A stretch of 64,000 bases of DNA from Acidimicrobiia bacterium (GTDB lineage: Bacteria; Actinomycetota; Acidimicrobiia; IMCC26256; JAMXLJ01), in NCBI GenBank assembly GCA_035651955.1, contig DASRES010000042.1:19997-83996 (forward strand), given 5' to 3'. A program made the position numbers and the translations under genes. This document shows, in pieces, positions 1-8,167 of this stretch; the first letter of the stretch is position 1; each line of letters begins with the position of its first letter. The notes under the pieces are model-generated. The model was not told the DNA's origin, did no database searches, and saw only the letters and a program-made list of their open reading frames with translations.

Positions 1-1
1 C

Positions 2-265
2 CAGTCCGAGTACCACTCGCCCACGAGTCAGTACGGGCAGCTCACGCGGCGCGGCCGCTACGACGGCGTCGACATCCTGACGACGATGCGTTCGCTCGTC
101 GAGGACATCGACACCGGCCGCTTCGCCGACGAGTGGGACGCCGAGCGCGACGCCGGGTACCCGGTCCTGCGTGAGCTCAAGGCGCGCTTCGCCGGTCCCG
201 AGGTGCGCGCCTACGAGGACGAGCTGCGACGCCGGCTGGGGCCGACCGCGACGGCCAATCGGTAG
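2..265 (+). CDS. ilvC: Ketol-acid reductoisomerase-like protein, C-terminal fragment
   Basis: The gene runs in from the left edge; only its last 87 codons are present, ending in TAG. The visible part contains SPTSQYGQLTR, then a helix-rich stretch with M-x-x-L-V-E-D-I-x-x-G-R-F-A-D-E-W and a charged end (ELRRRLG). That order (S-x-T-S-x-Y-G, then M..L..DI..G.FA..W, then an E..LR tail) matches the C-terminal knotted domain of class I ketol-acid reductoisomerase. That enzyme is the second step of valine, leucine and isoleucine synthesis and is cytoplasmic. The catalytic and NADPH-binding parts lie outside the window, so the call rests on the tail alone. A related reductoisomerase-like protein is possible. 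Confidence 0.55.
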   Translation, partial: QSEYHSPTSQYGQLTRRGRYDGVDILTTMRSLVEDIDTGRFADEWDAERDAGYPVLRELKARFAGPEVRAYEDELRRRLGPTATANR

Positions 266-275
266 CGTTTGCTAG

Positions 276-292
276 TTGACAACCTTTGTTGA
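276..292 (+). promoter_or_regulatory. Imperfect inverted repeat, possible Fur/PerR autoregulatory box
   Basis: TTGACAA-CCT-TTGTTGA is an imperfect dyad (5 of 7 positions match between the half-sites). It lies in an AT-rich island just upstream of the Fur-family gene, where such regulators often bind their own promoter. TTGACA could also serve as a -35 element. Regulation is inferred from position only. Confidence 0.35.
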
Positions 293-296
293 TAGC

Positions 297-797
297 GTGG
301 TCGGCGTGAGGAGCGAGACGGAGCTCACGGCGCGGTTCCGGGAGGACGGCCTGCGGGTCACGCCGCAGCGCCAGTGCCTCTTCCGGCTGCTCGCCGACAA
401 CGACCGCCATCCGACCGTCGACGCGCTCTACGAGGCGGCGCGGGCGGAGATGCCGACGATCTCGCTCAAGACCGTGTACCAGACCGTCAACGACCTCGCG
501 GCGATGGGCGAGGTGACGCTGCTCGACGTCGGCACCGGCAGCTTGCGCGTCGACCCCAACGTCGAGACCGCGCACCATCACGTCGTGTGCTCCCGGTGCG
601 GCATGGTGCGGGACATCCCGGCCGACGCTCCGGTGCCCGCGCTGCCCGCCCGCTACCGTCGCCGCTTCTCCGTCGAGTCGGTCGAGGTCGTCTACCGCGG
701 CCTGTGCGGGGAGTGCGCGTCGACGACCGATCATCCGAGGCGTCGAAACGATGATCCAACCGAGCGTCCCAACGAGCGTCCCAACGAGAAGGAGTGA
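297..797 (+). CDS. Fur/PerR-family metal-dependent transcriptional repressor
   Basis: Cytoplasmic DNA-binding regulator of about 166 residues. The N-terminal winged helix carries the family signature (LRVTPQRQCLFRLLADN, then PTVDALYEAARAEMPTISLKTVYQ in two pieces). The C-terminal dimerisation domain has HHHVVCSRCG and a second LCGEC pair; the two CxxC motifs are the structural zinc site, and the histidines belong to the regulatory metal site. It sits one base upstream of a rubrerythrin gene, so a peroxide-sensing (PerR-like) role is more likely than iron control; that is inference. GTG codons at 297 and 306 and a TTG at 276 are in frame. 276 overlaps the putative operator, so a later start is preferred, but none has a clear ribosome-binding site. 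Confidence 0.85.
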   Translation: MVGVRSETELTARFREDGLRVTPQRQCLFRLLADNDRHPTVDALYEAARAEMPTISLKTVYQTVNDLAAMGEVTLLDVGTGSLRVDPNVETAHHHVVCSRCGMVRDIPADAPVPALPARYRRRFSVESVEVVYRGLCGECASTTDHPRRRNDDPTERPNERPNEKE

Positions 798-798
798 C

Positions 799-1221
799 AT
801 GGCCAAGCTGAGTGGCAGCAAGACCCACGACAACCTGAAGACCGCGTTCGCGGGCGAGAGCCAGGCGAACCGCCGGTACCTGTACTTCGCGCAGAAGGCC
901 GACGTCGAGGGCTACCCGGATATCGCTGCGCTGTTCCGGTCGGTCGCCGAGGGTGAGACGGGCCACGCGTTCGGCCACTTCGACTTCCTCGCCGAGGTCG
1001 GTGACCCGGTCACCGGCGTGAAGGTCGGCGCCACGAGCGACAACCTCAAGTCGGCGATCGAGGGCGAGACGTACGAGTACACCGAGATGTACCCGGGCTT
1101 CGCGAAGACGGCTCGTGACGAGGGCTTCGACGAGGTCGCCGAGTGGTTGGAGACGCTCGCGCGCGCCGAGAAGAGCCACGCGGGCCGCTTCACGCAGGGT
1201 CTCGAGCAGGTCGGCAAGTAA
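799..1221 (+). CDS. Rubrerythrin-type diiron peroxidase (no rubredoxin domain)
   Basis: A 140-residue ferritin-like protein made only of the four-helix diiron domain. The C-terminal rubredoxin domain of classical rubrerythrin is absent. Likely diiron ligands are E20 (GESQAN), E53 and H56 (EGETGH), E90/E93 (GETYE) and E124/H127 (AEKSH), in the family order. Such proteins reduce hydrogen peroxide in the cytoplasm with electrons from a separate donor. AGAAGGAG precedes the ATG and overlaps the end of the upstream regulator gene, so the two are co-transcribed and probably translationally coupled. A perfect hairpin follows the stop. Confidence 0.9.
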   Translation: MAKLSGSKTHDNLKTAFAGESQANRRYLYFAQKADVEGYPDIAALFRSVAEGETGHAFGHFDFLAEVGDPVTGVKVGATSDNLKSAIEGETYEYTEMYPGFAKTARDEGFDEVAEWLETLARAEKSHAGRFTQGLEQVGK

Positions 1222-1251
1222 CGACGGGCTCGGTCGCACGCGATCCACGCC

Positions 1252-1280
1252 GACGGCCCCGGTCTCGCGCCGGGGCCGTC
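1252..1280 (+). terminator. Hairpin after rubrerythrin gene
   Basis: A perfect 11-bp GC stem (GACGGCCCCGG with its complement) and a 7-nt loop, with no T-tract. It sits between the rubrerythrin stop and the DUF3501 gene and would act as a U-less terminator or attenuator. Confidence 0.6.
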
Positions 1281-1312
1281 GTGTGTCACGACACGAGCGC
1301 GGGAGGCACGTG

Positions 1313-1897
1313 ATGCGGAAGCTCACGATCGACGACATCAAGGACCAGCGCGCGTACGAACGTGAGCGGCCCGAGTTCCGCGCGCGCATCATCGCCATGA
1401 AGAAGCGCCGCCGCATCCACCTGGGCGATCTGATGACGATCACGTTCGAGAACACCGACACGATGCGCTTCCAGGTGCAGGAGATGGCGCGCGTCGAGCG
1501 GATGATCACCGACGAGCAGATCGAGCACGAGGTCGCGACGTACAACGAGCTCGTTCCCGATCCGGGCGAGCTGTCCGCGACGCTGTTCATCGAGATCGAC
1601 GACAAGGAACGGCTGTACGAGTGGTTGCCGAAGCTCGTCGGCATCCAGCGCGCCGTGTCGATCTGGTTGCACGACGGGTCCGTCGTACCGGCCGAGCCGC
1701 TCGACGAGGACCGCCTGACGCGTGAGGAGACGACCACGACCGTCCATTACCTGAAGTTCCGCTTCGCGCCCGAGCAAGCCGCGGCGCTGAAGGAGCGGGG
1801 CGCGCGGATCGTCGTCGACCACCCGCACTACGACGCCGTCGTCGAGCTGACCGACGAGCAGCGCGCCGAGCTCGCCGGCGATCTCGACGCCGACTGA
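1313..1897 (+). CDS. DUF3501 family protein
   Basis: 194 residues, soluble, no signal or membrane segment. The N-terminus has the family hallmark [20 protein letters not shown] followed by [19 protein letters not shown], which identifies DUF3501. The biochemical role of the family is unknown, but it is repeatedly found beside rubrerythrin and Fe-S oxidoreductase genes, as here. GGGAGG lies 6 nt before the ATG; an overlapping GTG at 1310 is the alternative. A redox or peroxide-stress function is inferred from context only. Confidence 0.85.
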   Translation: MRKLTIDDIKDQRAYERERPEFRARIIAMKKRRRIHLGDLMTITFENTDTMRFQVQEMARVERMITDEQIEHEVATYNELVPDPGELSATLFIEIDDKERLYEWLPKLVGIQRAVSIWLHDGSVVPAEPLDEDRLTREETTTTVHYLKFRFAPEQAAALKERGARIVVDHPHYDAVVELTDEQRAELAGDLDAD

Positions 1898-1909
1898 CGG
1901 ATTGCGCGC

Positions 1910-2344
1910 GTGCACGTCCACATCCAGCGTCTCGATCCGTCGCTCCCGCTGCCGCTCCAGCACCACGACGGCGACGCGGGCTACGACCTCCACGCGCGCG
2001 ACGGCGTCGTGCTCGGCGCGCGCGGCGGCCGCGCGCTCGTCCCGACGGGCGTCGCCGTCGAGATCCCGCTCGGCTACGCGGGGTTCGTCGTGCCGCGCTC
2101 GGGTCTCGCGCTGAGGCACGGCGTCACGTGTCTCAACACGCCCGGTTTGATCGACGCGCCGTATCGCGGCGAGCTCAAGGTGCTCCTCGTGAACACGGAT
2201 CCGGAGGACGCGTACGAGATCCACCGCGGTGACCGGATCGCGCAGCTCGTCGTCCAGCGCGTCGAGCTCGTGGAGTGGGTCGAGGTGGCGCAGCTCGGCG
2301 ACAGCGACCGCGACGTCTTCGGCTTCGGGTCGACGGGCCGCTAG
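1910..2344 (+). CDS. dut: Deoxyuridine 5'-triphosphate nucleotidohydrolase (dUTPase)
   Basis: Hydrolyses dUTP to dUMP and pyrophosphate, keeping uracil out of DNA and feeding dTMP synthesis. At 144 residues it is the usual size of the trimeric enzyme. All five conserved motifs are present in order: DAGYDL (about 22-27), [27 protein letters not shown], and the C-terminal glycine-rich FGFGSTGR arm that closes over the substrate. It starts with GTG 12 nt after the DUF3501 stop and is probably in the same transcript. Confidence 0.95.
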   Translation: MHVHIQRLDPSLPLPLQHHDGDAGYDLHARDGVVLGARGGRALVPTGVAVEIPLGYAGFVVPRSGLALRHGVTCLNTPGLIDAPYRGELKVLLVNTDPEDAYEIHRGDRIAQLVVQRVELVEWVEVAQLGDSDRDVFGFGSTGR

Positions 2345-2361
2345 CGCGGGCGTCGCCACAA

Positions 2362-2398
2362 TTGTGGTTCGGCGCTGCACAGGCGCGCCGAACCACAA
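2362..2398. terminator. Long perfect hairpin between dut and the LLM gene
   Basis: TTGTGGTTCGGCGC pairs without mismatch with GCGCCGAACCACAA across a 9-nt loop. The flanks are AA before and AA after, so the structure reads almost the same on both strands. It probably ends the dut transcript, but it also sits about 30 nt upstream of the next start codon and could be an operator. Confidence 0.7.
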
Positions 2399-2428
2399 AA
2401 GTGACGCGTCGCCTAGCCTGCGCGGCCC

Positions 2429-3367
2429 ATGGGGAGCAGGCACCGGTTCCGGTTCGGCGTCCAGTGCTCGGACGCGACGTCGGCGACGGCGTGGCGCGAG
2501 CAGGCCCGCAAGATCGAGGACCTCGGGTACTCGACGCTGTTCATGCCCGACCACTACGCGGACATGGAGCTCGCGCCGATGGTCGGGATGGCAGTCGCCG
2601 CAGAGGCGACCACGAGCCTGCGGATCGGCTCGCTCGTGTTCGACAACGACTACAAGCACCCCGCGGTGCTCGCGAAGGAGGCCGCGACGCTCGACGTCCT
2701 GTCGGACGGGCGGCTGGAGCTCGGCGTCGGCGCCGGTTGGCAGCGCAGCGACTACGACGCGCTCGGACTTCCGTACGACCCGCCCGGCGTGCGGATCGCG
2801 CGTCTCGCGGAGGCGTTGCAGGTGATCCGCGGGGCGTGGGGCGACAAGCCGTTCAGCTTCCGGGGCGAGCACTACACGATCACCGACTACGACGCGCGGC
2901 CCAAGCCCGTGCAGTCACCGCCGCCGATCATGCTCGGCGGTGGCGGACGCCGGATGCTCACGCTCGCGGGGCGCGAGGCCGACGTCGTGGGCATCAACCC
3001 GAACCTCCGTGCCGGCGAGGTCGGCGCGGACGCCGTGCGCGACTCCGTCGCCGAGATGACCCGCAAGAAGCTCGACTGGATCCGCGACGGCGCCGGTGAC
3101 CGCTTCGACGAGATCGAGCTCCAGCTGCGCTACTTCTTCGCCGCGATCACCGACGACCGGGTCGGGCTCGCGAACGCGGTCGCGCCGGGGATGGGGCTGT
3201 CGCCCGAGGACGCGCTCGACGCGCACGTGGCGCTCGTCGGCACCGTCGACGAGATCGTCGACCAGCTCGTCGAGCGGCGCGAGACGTGGGGCGTCACGTA
3301 CGTCGTCGTCGGTGCCGACGTCTACGAGCAGTTCGCTCCCGTCGTCGCCCGTCTCGCCGGTACGTGA
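2429..3367 (+). CDS. LLM-class F420-dependent oxidoreductase
   Basis: 312 residues with a luciferase-like TIM-barrel fold. Recognisable blocks are FGVQCSD, EDLGYSTLFMPDHY (the early strand/loop of the family), LRIGSLVFDNDYKHPA, LDVLSDGRLELGVGAGW and PPPIMLGGGGRRML. The overall form matches actinobacterial F420-dependent oxidoreductases of the MSMEG_2516-like subgroup. The substrate cannot be told from the sequence. It is a cytoplasmic enzyme using reduced or oxidised F420 (inferred from the subgroup; FMN is possible). It follows the strong hairpin and so is probably its own transcription unit, convergent with the next gene. Confidence 0.85.
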   Translation: MGSRHRFRFGVQCSDATSATAWREQARKIEDLGYSTLFMPDHYADMELAPMVGMAVAAEATTSLRIGSLVFDNDYKHPAVLAKEAATLDVLSDGRLELGVGAGWQRSDYDALGLPYDPPGVRIARLAEALQVIRGAWGDKPFSFRGEHYTITDYDARPKPVQSPPPIMLGGGGRRMLTLAGREADVVGINPNLRAGEVGADAVRDSVAEMTRKKLDWIRDGAGDRFDEIELQLRYFFAAITDDRVGLANAVAPGMGLSPEDALDAHVALVGTVDEIVDQLVERRETWGVTYVVVGADVYEQFAPVVARLAGT

Positions 3368-3380
3368 GGACGCGCTGAAC

Positions 3381-4100
3381 TCACTCGCGCGCGTCGGCGA
3401 AGCGCGCGGGGATCCACTCGCGCAAGAGCGCGCGGACCTCGTCTCCCGACTCGCGCAACAGGTGACCCGTCATCGGTAGCAGCGCGACCTCGCCGTGCCC
3501 GGCCAGCTCGCGCACGACGAGACTCGTCTCCGGCGGCAGGAGCTCGTCGTGCTCGCCGTGCACGAGGAGCAGGGGAGTGTCACCGAGCTCCTCCGCCGTC
3601 TCGCACCCCGCGGACTGCGTCGCGAGCGTCACGACACCGGCGACGAGACCACCGAGCACGATCGCGGTCTGGATCGCGACCGCGCCACCGAACGAGTGAC
3701 CGACGGCGACGAACCGCCGCGCGCCGTCACCGGCCGCGAGCTGTGCGGCCGCCGCGAGGTCGTGTACGCAGCGACCGAGGTCGCCCGGACGCCGGTAGCC
3801 CACGCGGATCGTCGCGATGTCCTCCGCCGTGAACGCGGTGCCGAGGTCGTGCTACAGCCCGTCCGCCGGCCCGAGGAGGCTGCCCATCGCGCCACTGCAC
3901 GCAAGGACGACGTCCTCGCACGGCCGCGGTCCGTGCCACACCAACGTGAGCAGACCGTGCATCGTGTACAGCTCCACATGGTGCACGTCCGGCGCGACCT
4001 CGACGTCCTGCGTCGCGAGCACCTCGAGCAAGTCGAGCGGGGAGCGTGCGGCACGTGCGTCCGGGCCGTTGCCGGTCGCCGCGCCGTCGGGCTCGTCCAT
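3381..4100 (-). pseudogene. Alpha/beta hydrolase gene interrupted by an in-frame amber codon
   Basis: Read from 4100 down, the frame encodes MDEPDG... HHVELYTMHGLLTLVWHG...VVLACSGAMGSLLGPADGL, then TAG at 3854-3852. It continues in the same frame with HDLGTAFTAEDIATIRVGYR and the core GHSFGGAVA nucleophile elbow, the LLLVHGEHDELLPP acid loop and MTGHLL histidine. Together this is one 239-codon alpha/beta hydrolase of normal length, with Ser, Asp and His in place. Only one base separates TAG from TAC, and tyrosine would fit the context. So the gene is a recent nonsense pseudogene, a read-through gene, or holds a sequencing error. The C-terminal part (3381-3803, GTG start) lacks the first strands and would not fold alone. 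Confidence 0.75.
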
Positions 4101-4150
4101 GGTGGCCTCCCTCGGGCCGGCCCGGCGTGCTTGCTATCCTGACTCGGCAC

Positions 4151-4223
4151 GCGGACGTGGCTCAGTTGGTAGAGCATCACCTTGCCAAGGTGAGGGTCGC
4201 GGGTTCGAGTCCCGTCGTCCGCT
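4151..4223 (+). tRNA. tRNA-Gly (GCC anticodon)
   Basis: A 7-bp acceptor stem (GCGGACG with CGTCCGC) and an anticodon stem-loop CACCT-TGCCA-AGGTG region reading TTGCCAA, giving GCC. The T-arm is GCGGG-TTCGAGT-CCCGT. There is no encoded CCA. TATCCT about 11 nt upstream is a plausible -10 element. Broken genes lie on both sides. Confidence 0.95.
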
Positions 4224-4262
4224 CGGAGCGCCGGGAGGTCGTCGTTGCCCCGCGCGACCGTC

Positions 4263-5203
4263 CGCCGTAGAGGGCCTTCGACGCGGAAACGGGAACCACT
4301 CGCTGGACCGCGGTCTACCCGCAGGTCAACACGGCGCGCTTCCTCGCGATCGGGAACGGGATCGAGTACGTCGACCTCGAGGTCCCGTCGCGGCCGCCGG
4401 CCCTCGTCGCCCTCGACGCCGCGACCGGGGCCCACCGCTGGTGGACCACACCGCCCTTCGTGACCCCGACGTCGGGCTCGCGGAGGGCGGCGTCGTTCTC
4501 GACGGCAGCACGCTGCTGCTCGGCAACGACCTGCCGAACGCGGACGCGCTCGTCGCCGTCGACGCCACCGGCCACGTGTCGTGGACCGCGACGCCGCCCG
4601 GGACGATCCAGGACGTCGTCGCGGATCCGGGCAAGGTCGTGTACGCGGCGTCGCAGGTCGCCGAGTCGAACGGGACGCGCGTCGAGTTCCTCACCGGCTA
4701 CCGCGAGGCGGACAAATCAGTGGCGTCGACGATCGAGCTCCCCGTCTCCGGTCCGATGTCGTTCGCGCGGGACGTCCTCTATCTCGACGACACCGCGCTC
4801 CTGCCGTCCACGGGCACGGTGCCGTGGCACGCACCGGGTGAGAGCGTCTTCGCCGTCAGCGGGTCGACCGTCGTCACCGCCAGCTCGACGGGCGATCTCG
4901 TCGCGCGCAACGCGCTGACCGGTGTCCGGTCTGGCGCGCGCCCGGGGCCGGACCGACCGCGGCGTCGTCGTCCGGGCAGCGGGTCGTCGTCGCGGGTTCG
5001 CTGGTGTTCGTGTCGCATCCGCACGTCATCGGGATCCGCAGCCTCGCCGACGGGTCACACCTGGGCTCGACACCGGCGGTCGGCACGTCGACATGTCGCC
5101 GGCCGTCGGGCACCTGTTCGTGACCGGCGCCGCGACGCTGTACTCCTTCGCGCCGACGCAGAGCGGACCGTCGGCCCGTCCGGACGGGCAGGCGGCGCAC
5201 TAA
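4263..5203 (+). pseudogene. Frameshifted remnant of a PQQ-like beta-propeller protein
   Basis: No single frame explains this stretch, but good propeller sequence can be followed across frames. It begins FDAETGTTRWTAVYPQ and ALVALDAATGAHRWWTTPP. Near 4460 it jumps frame to GLAEGGVVLDGSTLLLGN and VAVDATGHVSWTATPPGTIQ. Near 4925 it jumps again to RVVVAGSLVFVSHPHVIGIR, and near 5085 to MSPAVGHLFVTGAATLYSF before a TAA. The repeated ALDAxTGxxxW blades are typical of PQQ/quinoprotein-like beta-propellers. There is no start codon or signal peptide after the tRNA, so the 5' end is lost too. The next intact gene starts at 5283. At least three frame changes point to real decay rather than one read error. 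Confidence 0.75.
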
Positions 5204-5282
5204 CGTCCCCGGGCGACGGTTGCCCGCCGGGGCCCCGGGAACCGCCCGGACGGGTCCCGACGACCGAGAGCGAGACGCACGG

Positions 5283-6641
5283 ATGGTCAGCACGACTCCC
5301 GCGCCCGATCGCACCCAGGAGCGCATCGGTCGTCGCCGTCCCCGCCTCGCGCGGCCCGCGCGCCCGCCGCTGTGGTTCGTCTACGCGCTGCTCGCGGTGT
5401 TCGTGGGCGCGCTCGGGATCCGGCTCGCGGTCGTCGCGGCGGTGCACGTGCCGTCGGAGCCCGGCTACCTCGTCGACTACGACCCGATCTTCTACCACCG
5501 GCAGGCGAACCTGGTGGCGGACGGGCGAGGCTTCATCGCCCCGTACCGCCTCGACGACTCGGGTCACGGCGTCGTCACGCCGAGTGCCGGCCACCCGCCG
5601 TTGCTGTCGATCGTCCTCGCGGCCGGATCCGTCGTCGGTCTCCGCAGCTTCCGCGATCACCGCGCGATCACCGCGTTGATCGGTGCGCTCGTCGTCCTGC
5701 CCGTGGGCTTCCTCGCGGCATGGCTCGCAGGCTGGTGGGCGGGGATCGTCGCCGCGGCGCTCGCGGCCGTCTATCCGAACCTCTGGCTCAACGACGGCAT
5801 GCTCATGCCCGAGGGTCTCTACGCGCTCCTCGTCGCGCTCATGCTCCTCGCGACGTACGCCGTCATCGTCGGCTGGCATCGACGCGCGAGCACCGTCGCG
5901 CTCGGGCTGTGCATCGGGCTGGCCGCGCTCACGCGCGGTGAGGGTCTGCTGTTCCTCGCGTTCCTCGTCGTGCCGCTCGCGATCCTCGCTCCGCTCGGCA
6001 GCGCACGACGAAGACTCCTCGTCGCGGGGACCGCGGTCGCGGCGACGGCCGTCGTCGTGCTGCCGTGGACGCTCTACAACCTCACGCGCTTCCAGCATCC
6101 GGTGATCATCTCGACGGCGCAGGACACGACGCTCGCGGGCGCCAACTGCAAGCTGGCGTACTACGGCAGCGGGCTCGGCTACTGGGGCGAGCAGTGCTTC
6201 GACGACATCCTTGCCCGCAACCTCGAGGAGTCCGTCGCGGCGCAGGACATGCGTAGCCGTGCCCTGCACTACGCGCGTCACCACGTGTCGCGCCTACCGG
6301 TCGTCGCGGCCGCGCGCTTCGGCCGTGAGTGGGGCCTCGTCCGGCCGAAGCAGACCGTCGACGCGGACATCCTGGAGAACAAGCCGCGCTCCTGGTCCTG
6401 GGTGGGGTACTTCTCGTTCTTCGTGGTGCTCGCGTTCGGCATCGCCGGTGCCGTGCGTCTCTGGCGACGCCGTGTCCCGATCTGGCCGTTCGTCATGACG
6501 GCGGTGATGGTCAGCGTCACCGCCGTCGTGTTCTACGGCAACACCCGCTTCCGGATACCGGTCGAGATCGCGATCGTCGTCCTCGCCGCGGTCGCGATCA
6601 CGCCGAGACGCGACGTCGAACCCGCTCTCGAGCTGACGTGA
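5283..6641 (+). CDS. GT-C (GT39/ArnT-like) membrane glycosyltransferase
   Basis: 452 residues with about ten hydrophobic segments, the first near residues 35-57. The first outer loop carries DYDPIFYHRQA, whose acidic residues match the catalytic site of GT-C enzymes. Later come AAVYPNLWLNDGMLMPEG and, in a large outer loop, C-x3-Y-x-G-x3-G-x-W-x3-C followed by HHVSRLPVVAAARFG. The same blocks occur in three other proteins of this window. The family moves a sugar from a polyprenyl-phosphate carrier to an acceptor on the outer membrane face; donor and acceptor are unknown here. It is the first gene of a run with overlapping stops and starts through 11.45 kb. Confidence 0.8.
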   Translation: MVSTTPAPDRTQERIGRRRPRLARPARPPLWFVYALLAVFVGALGIRLAVVAAVHVPSEPGYLVDYDPIFYHRQANLVADGRGFIAPYRLDDSGHGVVTPSAGHPPLLSIVLAAGSVVGLRSFRDHRAITALIGALVVLPVGFLAAWLAGWWAGIVAAALAAVYPNLWLNDGMLMPEGLYALLVALMLLATYAVIVGWHRRASTVALGLCIGLAALTRGEGLLFLAFLVVPLAILAPLGSARRRLLVAGTAVAATAVVVLPWTLYNLTRFQHPVIISTAQDTTLAGANCKLAYYGSGLGYWGEQCFDDILARNLEESVAAQDMRSRALHYARHHVSRLPVVAAARFGREWGLVRPKQTVDADILENKPRSWSWVGYFSFFVVLAFGIAGAVRLWRRRVPIWPFVMTAVMVSVTAVVFYGNTRFRIPVEIAIVVLAAVAITPRRDVEPALELT

Positions 6642-8167
6642 ACGTCGCGACGGCCGGCGGTACCGACGCGGCGGTCGAGGACGAGCGGGCGTCCGCGCGC
6701 CACCACGAGCCTTGGTTCGTCGGCGCGGTCGTCGCGGCGTTCGTCGTCAGCCGGATGCTCTACTACTGGGTCGCCGGCGTGCACTTCGACATGTATCAGC
6801 TGCACCTTGCCGATGCGCTGCTCGACCCGAGCCTGCTCCGCCACGATCTGTTTCGGAGCCTCTGGTACCTCCACGTGCAGCCGCCCGGGTTCAATCTGCT
6901 CGTCGGCAGCGTCCTCCAGCTGTCGCCGTTCGGCGACCGCTTCAGCCTGCAAGTCGTCTTCCAGATCGTCGGCGTCTTCCTGATCGTCGGTCTCTACGAC
7001 GTCGCCCGTCGCCTCGGGTTGAACCAGTGGACGGCGTTGGTCGTCGCGGTCGTCATCGGCTGCAGTCCCGGCACGCTGATGTACGAGAACGGGCTCAGCT
7101 ACGACTACCTCGCGGCTGCACTCGTCATCTGGGTCGTGGCGTTCACGATCCGCTGGGTCGCGACGGGTCGCCTCCGCGCTCTCGTCGGCCTCGTGGCGGT
7201 TGCGACCGCGACCGTCCTCGTGCGCGCGCTGTTCCACCCGCTGTGGCTGGTGGTCGTCGTCGTGCTCGCCCTCCTCATGCGGCGACCCAACCGGTGGACG
7301 TGGCGGCACATCGTCACGCTCGCCGTGCCGTTCGCGCTCGTCGGCGGCTTGATGGTGAAGAACGAGGTGCTCTTCGGGACGCCGCAGCTGAGCTCGCTGT
7401 TCGGGTTCAACATGTGGCGCGTCGCCGTCGCTGCGCTGCCGCCCGGCACGGCGGCCGACCTGCGGAAGGACGGGACGATCACGGCGCCGCTCCAGCCGCC
7501 GCGCTGCAAGCTCCAGCATCCCGGGGTCCCCGCCCTCGCCGACGAGCAGAAGCCGACCGCGATCGGAGGCGTGCATCCGAGGAACGCGAACTGGGAGTGC
7601 TTCCTTCCGTACTACGCGCGTCTCCAGCACGATGCCATCCGCGTCATCGAGAAGAAGCCCTTCGCCGTGGCGAAGAACATCGCCGGGTCGTTCGAGCTCT
7701 GGGCATATCCGTCGAGCTTGTTCCCGTCGGACAACATCAAGGAGTTGCGAACCGCCGACGCCGTGTACCGTCGAACCGTTCTGCTCGACGTCGTCTGGAC
7801 TCCGCCTGTCGCGCTTCCCGTCGACAGGCCGGCGACGACGAAGCGTTATCACCTCAGCATCACGATCGTGCTCGGGACCTTGGCGGTGATCGGCGCGGGC
7901 GTCGTCGTGCTGGCGCAATGGTCGCTCCGCCGCCGCGCGATCTCACCGGTGCGCGCGGGGATGCTGATGGGTGCGTTCTGCGTGGCGTTCGTGACGTTCG
8001 CCAGCACGGTGCTCGAGCACGGCGAGAACCCGCGGTTGCGCTTCCCCGCTGAGCCGCTGACGCTGCTCCTCACCGCGGTGATCGTGATCACGGCGGTCCG
8101 GGCGCTGCTCGCTTCGCGGACCGACCATGTGGGTCTCGAGGCGCGGTCGACAAGGGCGATCCTTTGA
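6638..8167 (+). CDS. Polytopic membrane protein, probable GT-C glycosyltransferase
   Basis: 509 residues, hydrophobic throughout, with about ten membrane segments beginning near residue 25. The first outer loop has HFDMYQLHLADALLD and a little later WYLHVQPPGFNLL, a layout seen in GT-C transferases (acidic residue in loop 1, then Q-P-P-x-F-N). The GTG start overlaps the preceding TGA (GTGA), so it is translationally coupled to the gene before it. The C-terminal region has EHGENPRLRFPAEPL, like the R-F/R-x-P end of ArnT-type proteins. Substrate unknown; membrane topology and context support a role in surface glycan assembly. Confidence 0.65.
   Translation: MNVATAGGTDAAVEDERASARHHEPWFVGAVVAAFVVSRMLYYWVAGVHFDMYQLHLADALLDPSLLRHDLFRSLWYLHVQPPGFNLLVGSVLQLSPFGDRFSLQVVFQIVGVFLIVGLYDVARRLGLNQWTALVVAVVIGCSPGTLMYENGLSYDYLAAALVIWVVAFTIRWVATGRLRALVGLVAVATATVLVRALFHPLWLVVVVVLALLMRRPNRWTWRHIVTLAVPFALVGGLMVKNEVLFGTPQLSSLFGFNMWRVAVAALPPGTAADLRKDGTITAPLQPPRCKLQHPGVPALADEQKPTAIGGVHPRNANWECFLPYYARLQHDAIRVIEKKPFAVAKNIAGSFELWAYPSSLFPSDNIKELRTADAVYRRTVLLDVVWTPPVALPVDRPATTKRYHLSITIVLGTLAVIGAGVVVLAQWSLRRRAISPVRAGMLMGAFCVAFVTFASTVLEHGENPRLRFPAEPLTLLLTAVIVITAVRALLASRTDHVGLEARSTRAIL

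Noticed and set aside
1286..2872. A 528-codon open frame on the minus strand
   Set aside because: Arg/Val/Glu-rich composition, no motif, and it lies antisense to DUF3501, dut and the LLM gene, which are all clearly coding. Typical shadow frame in GC-rich DNA.
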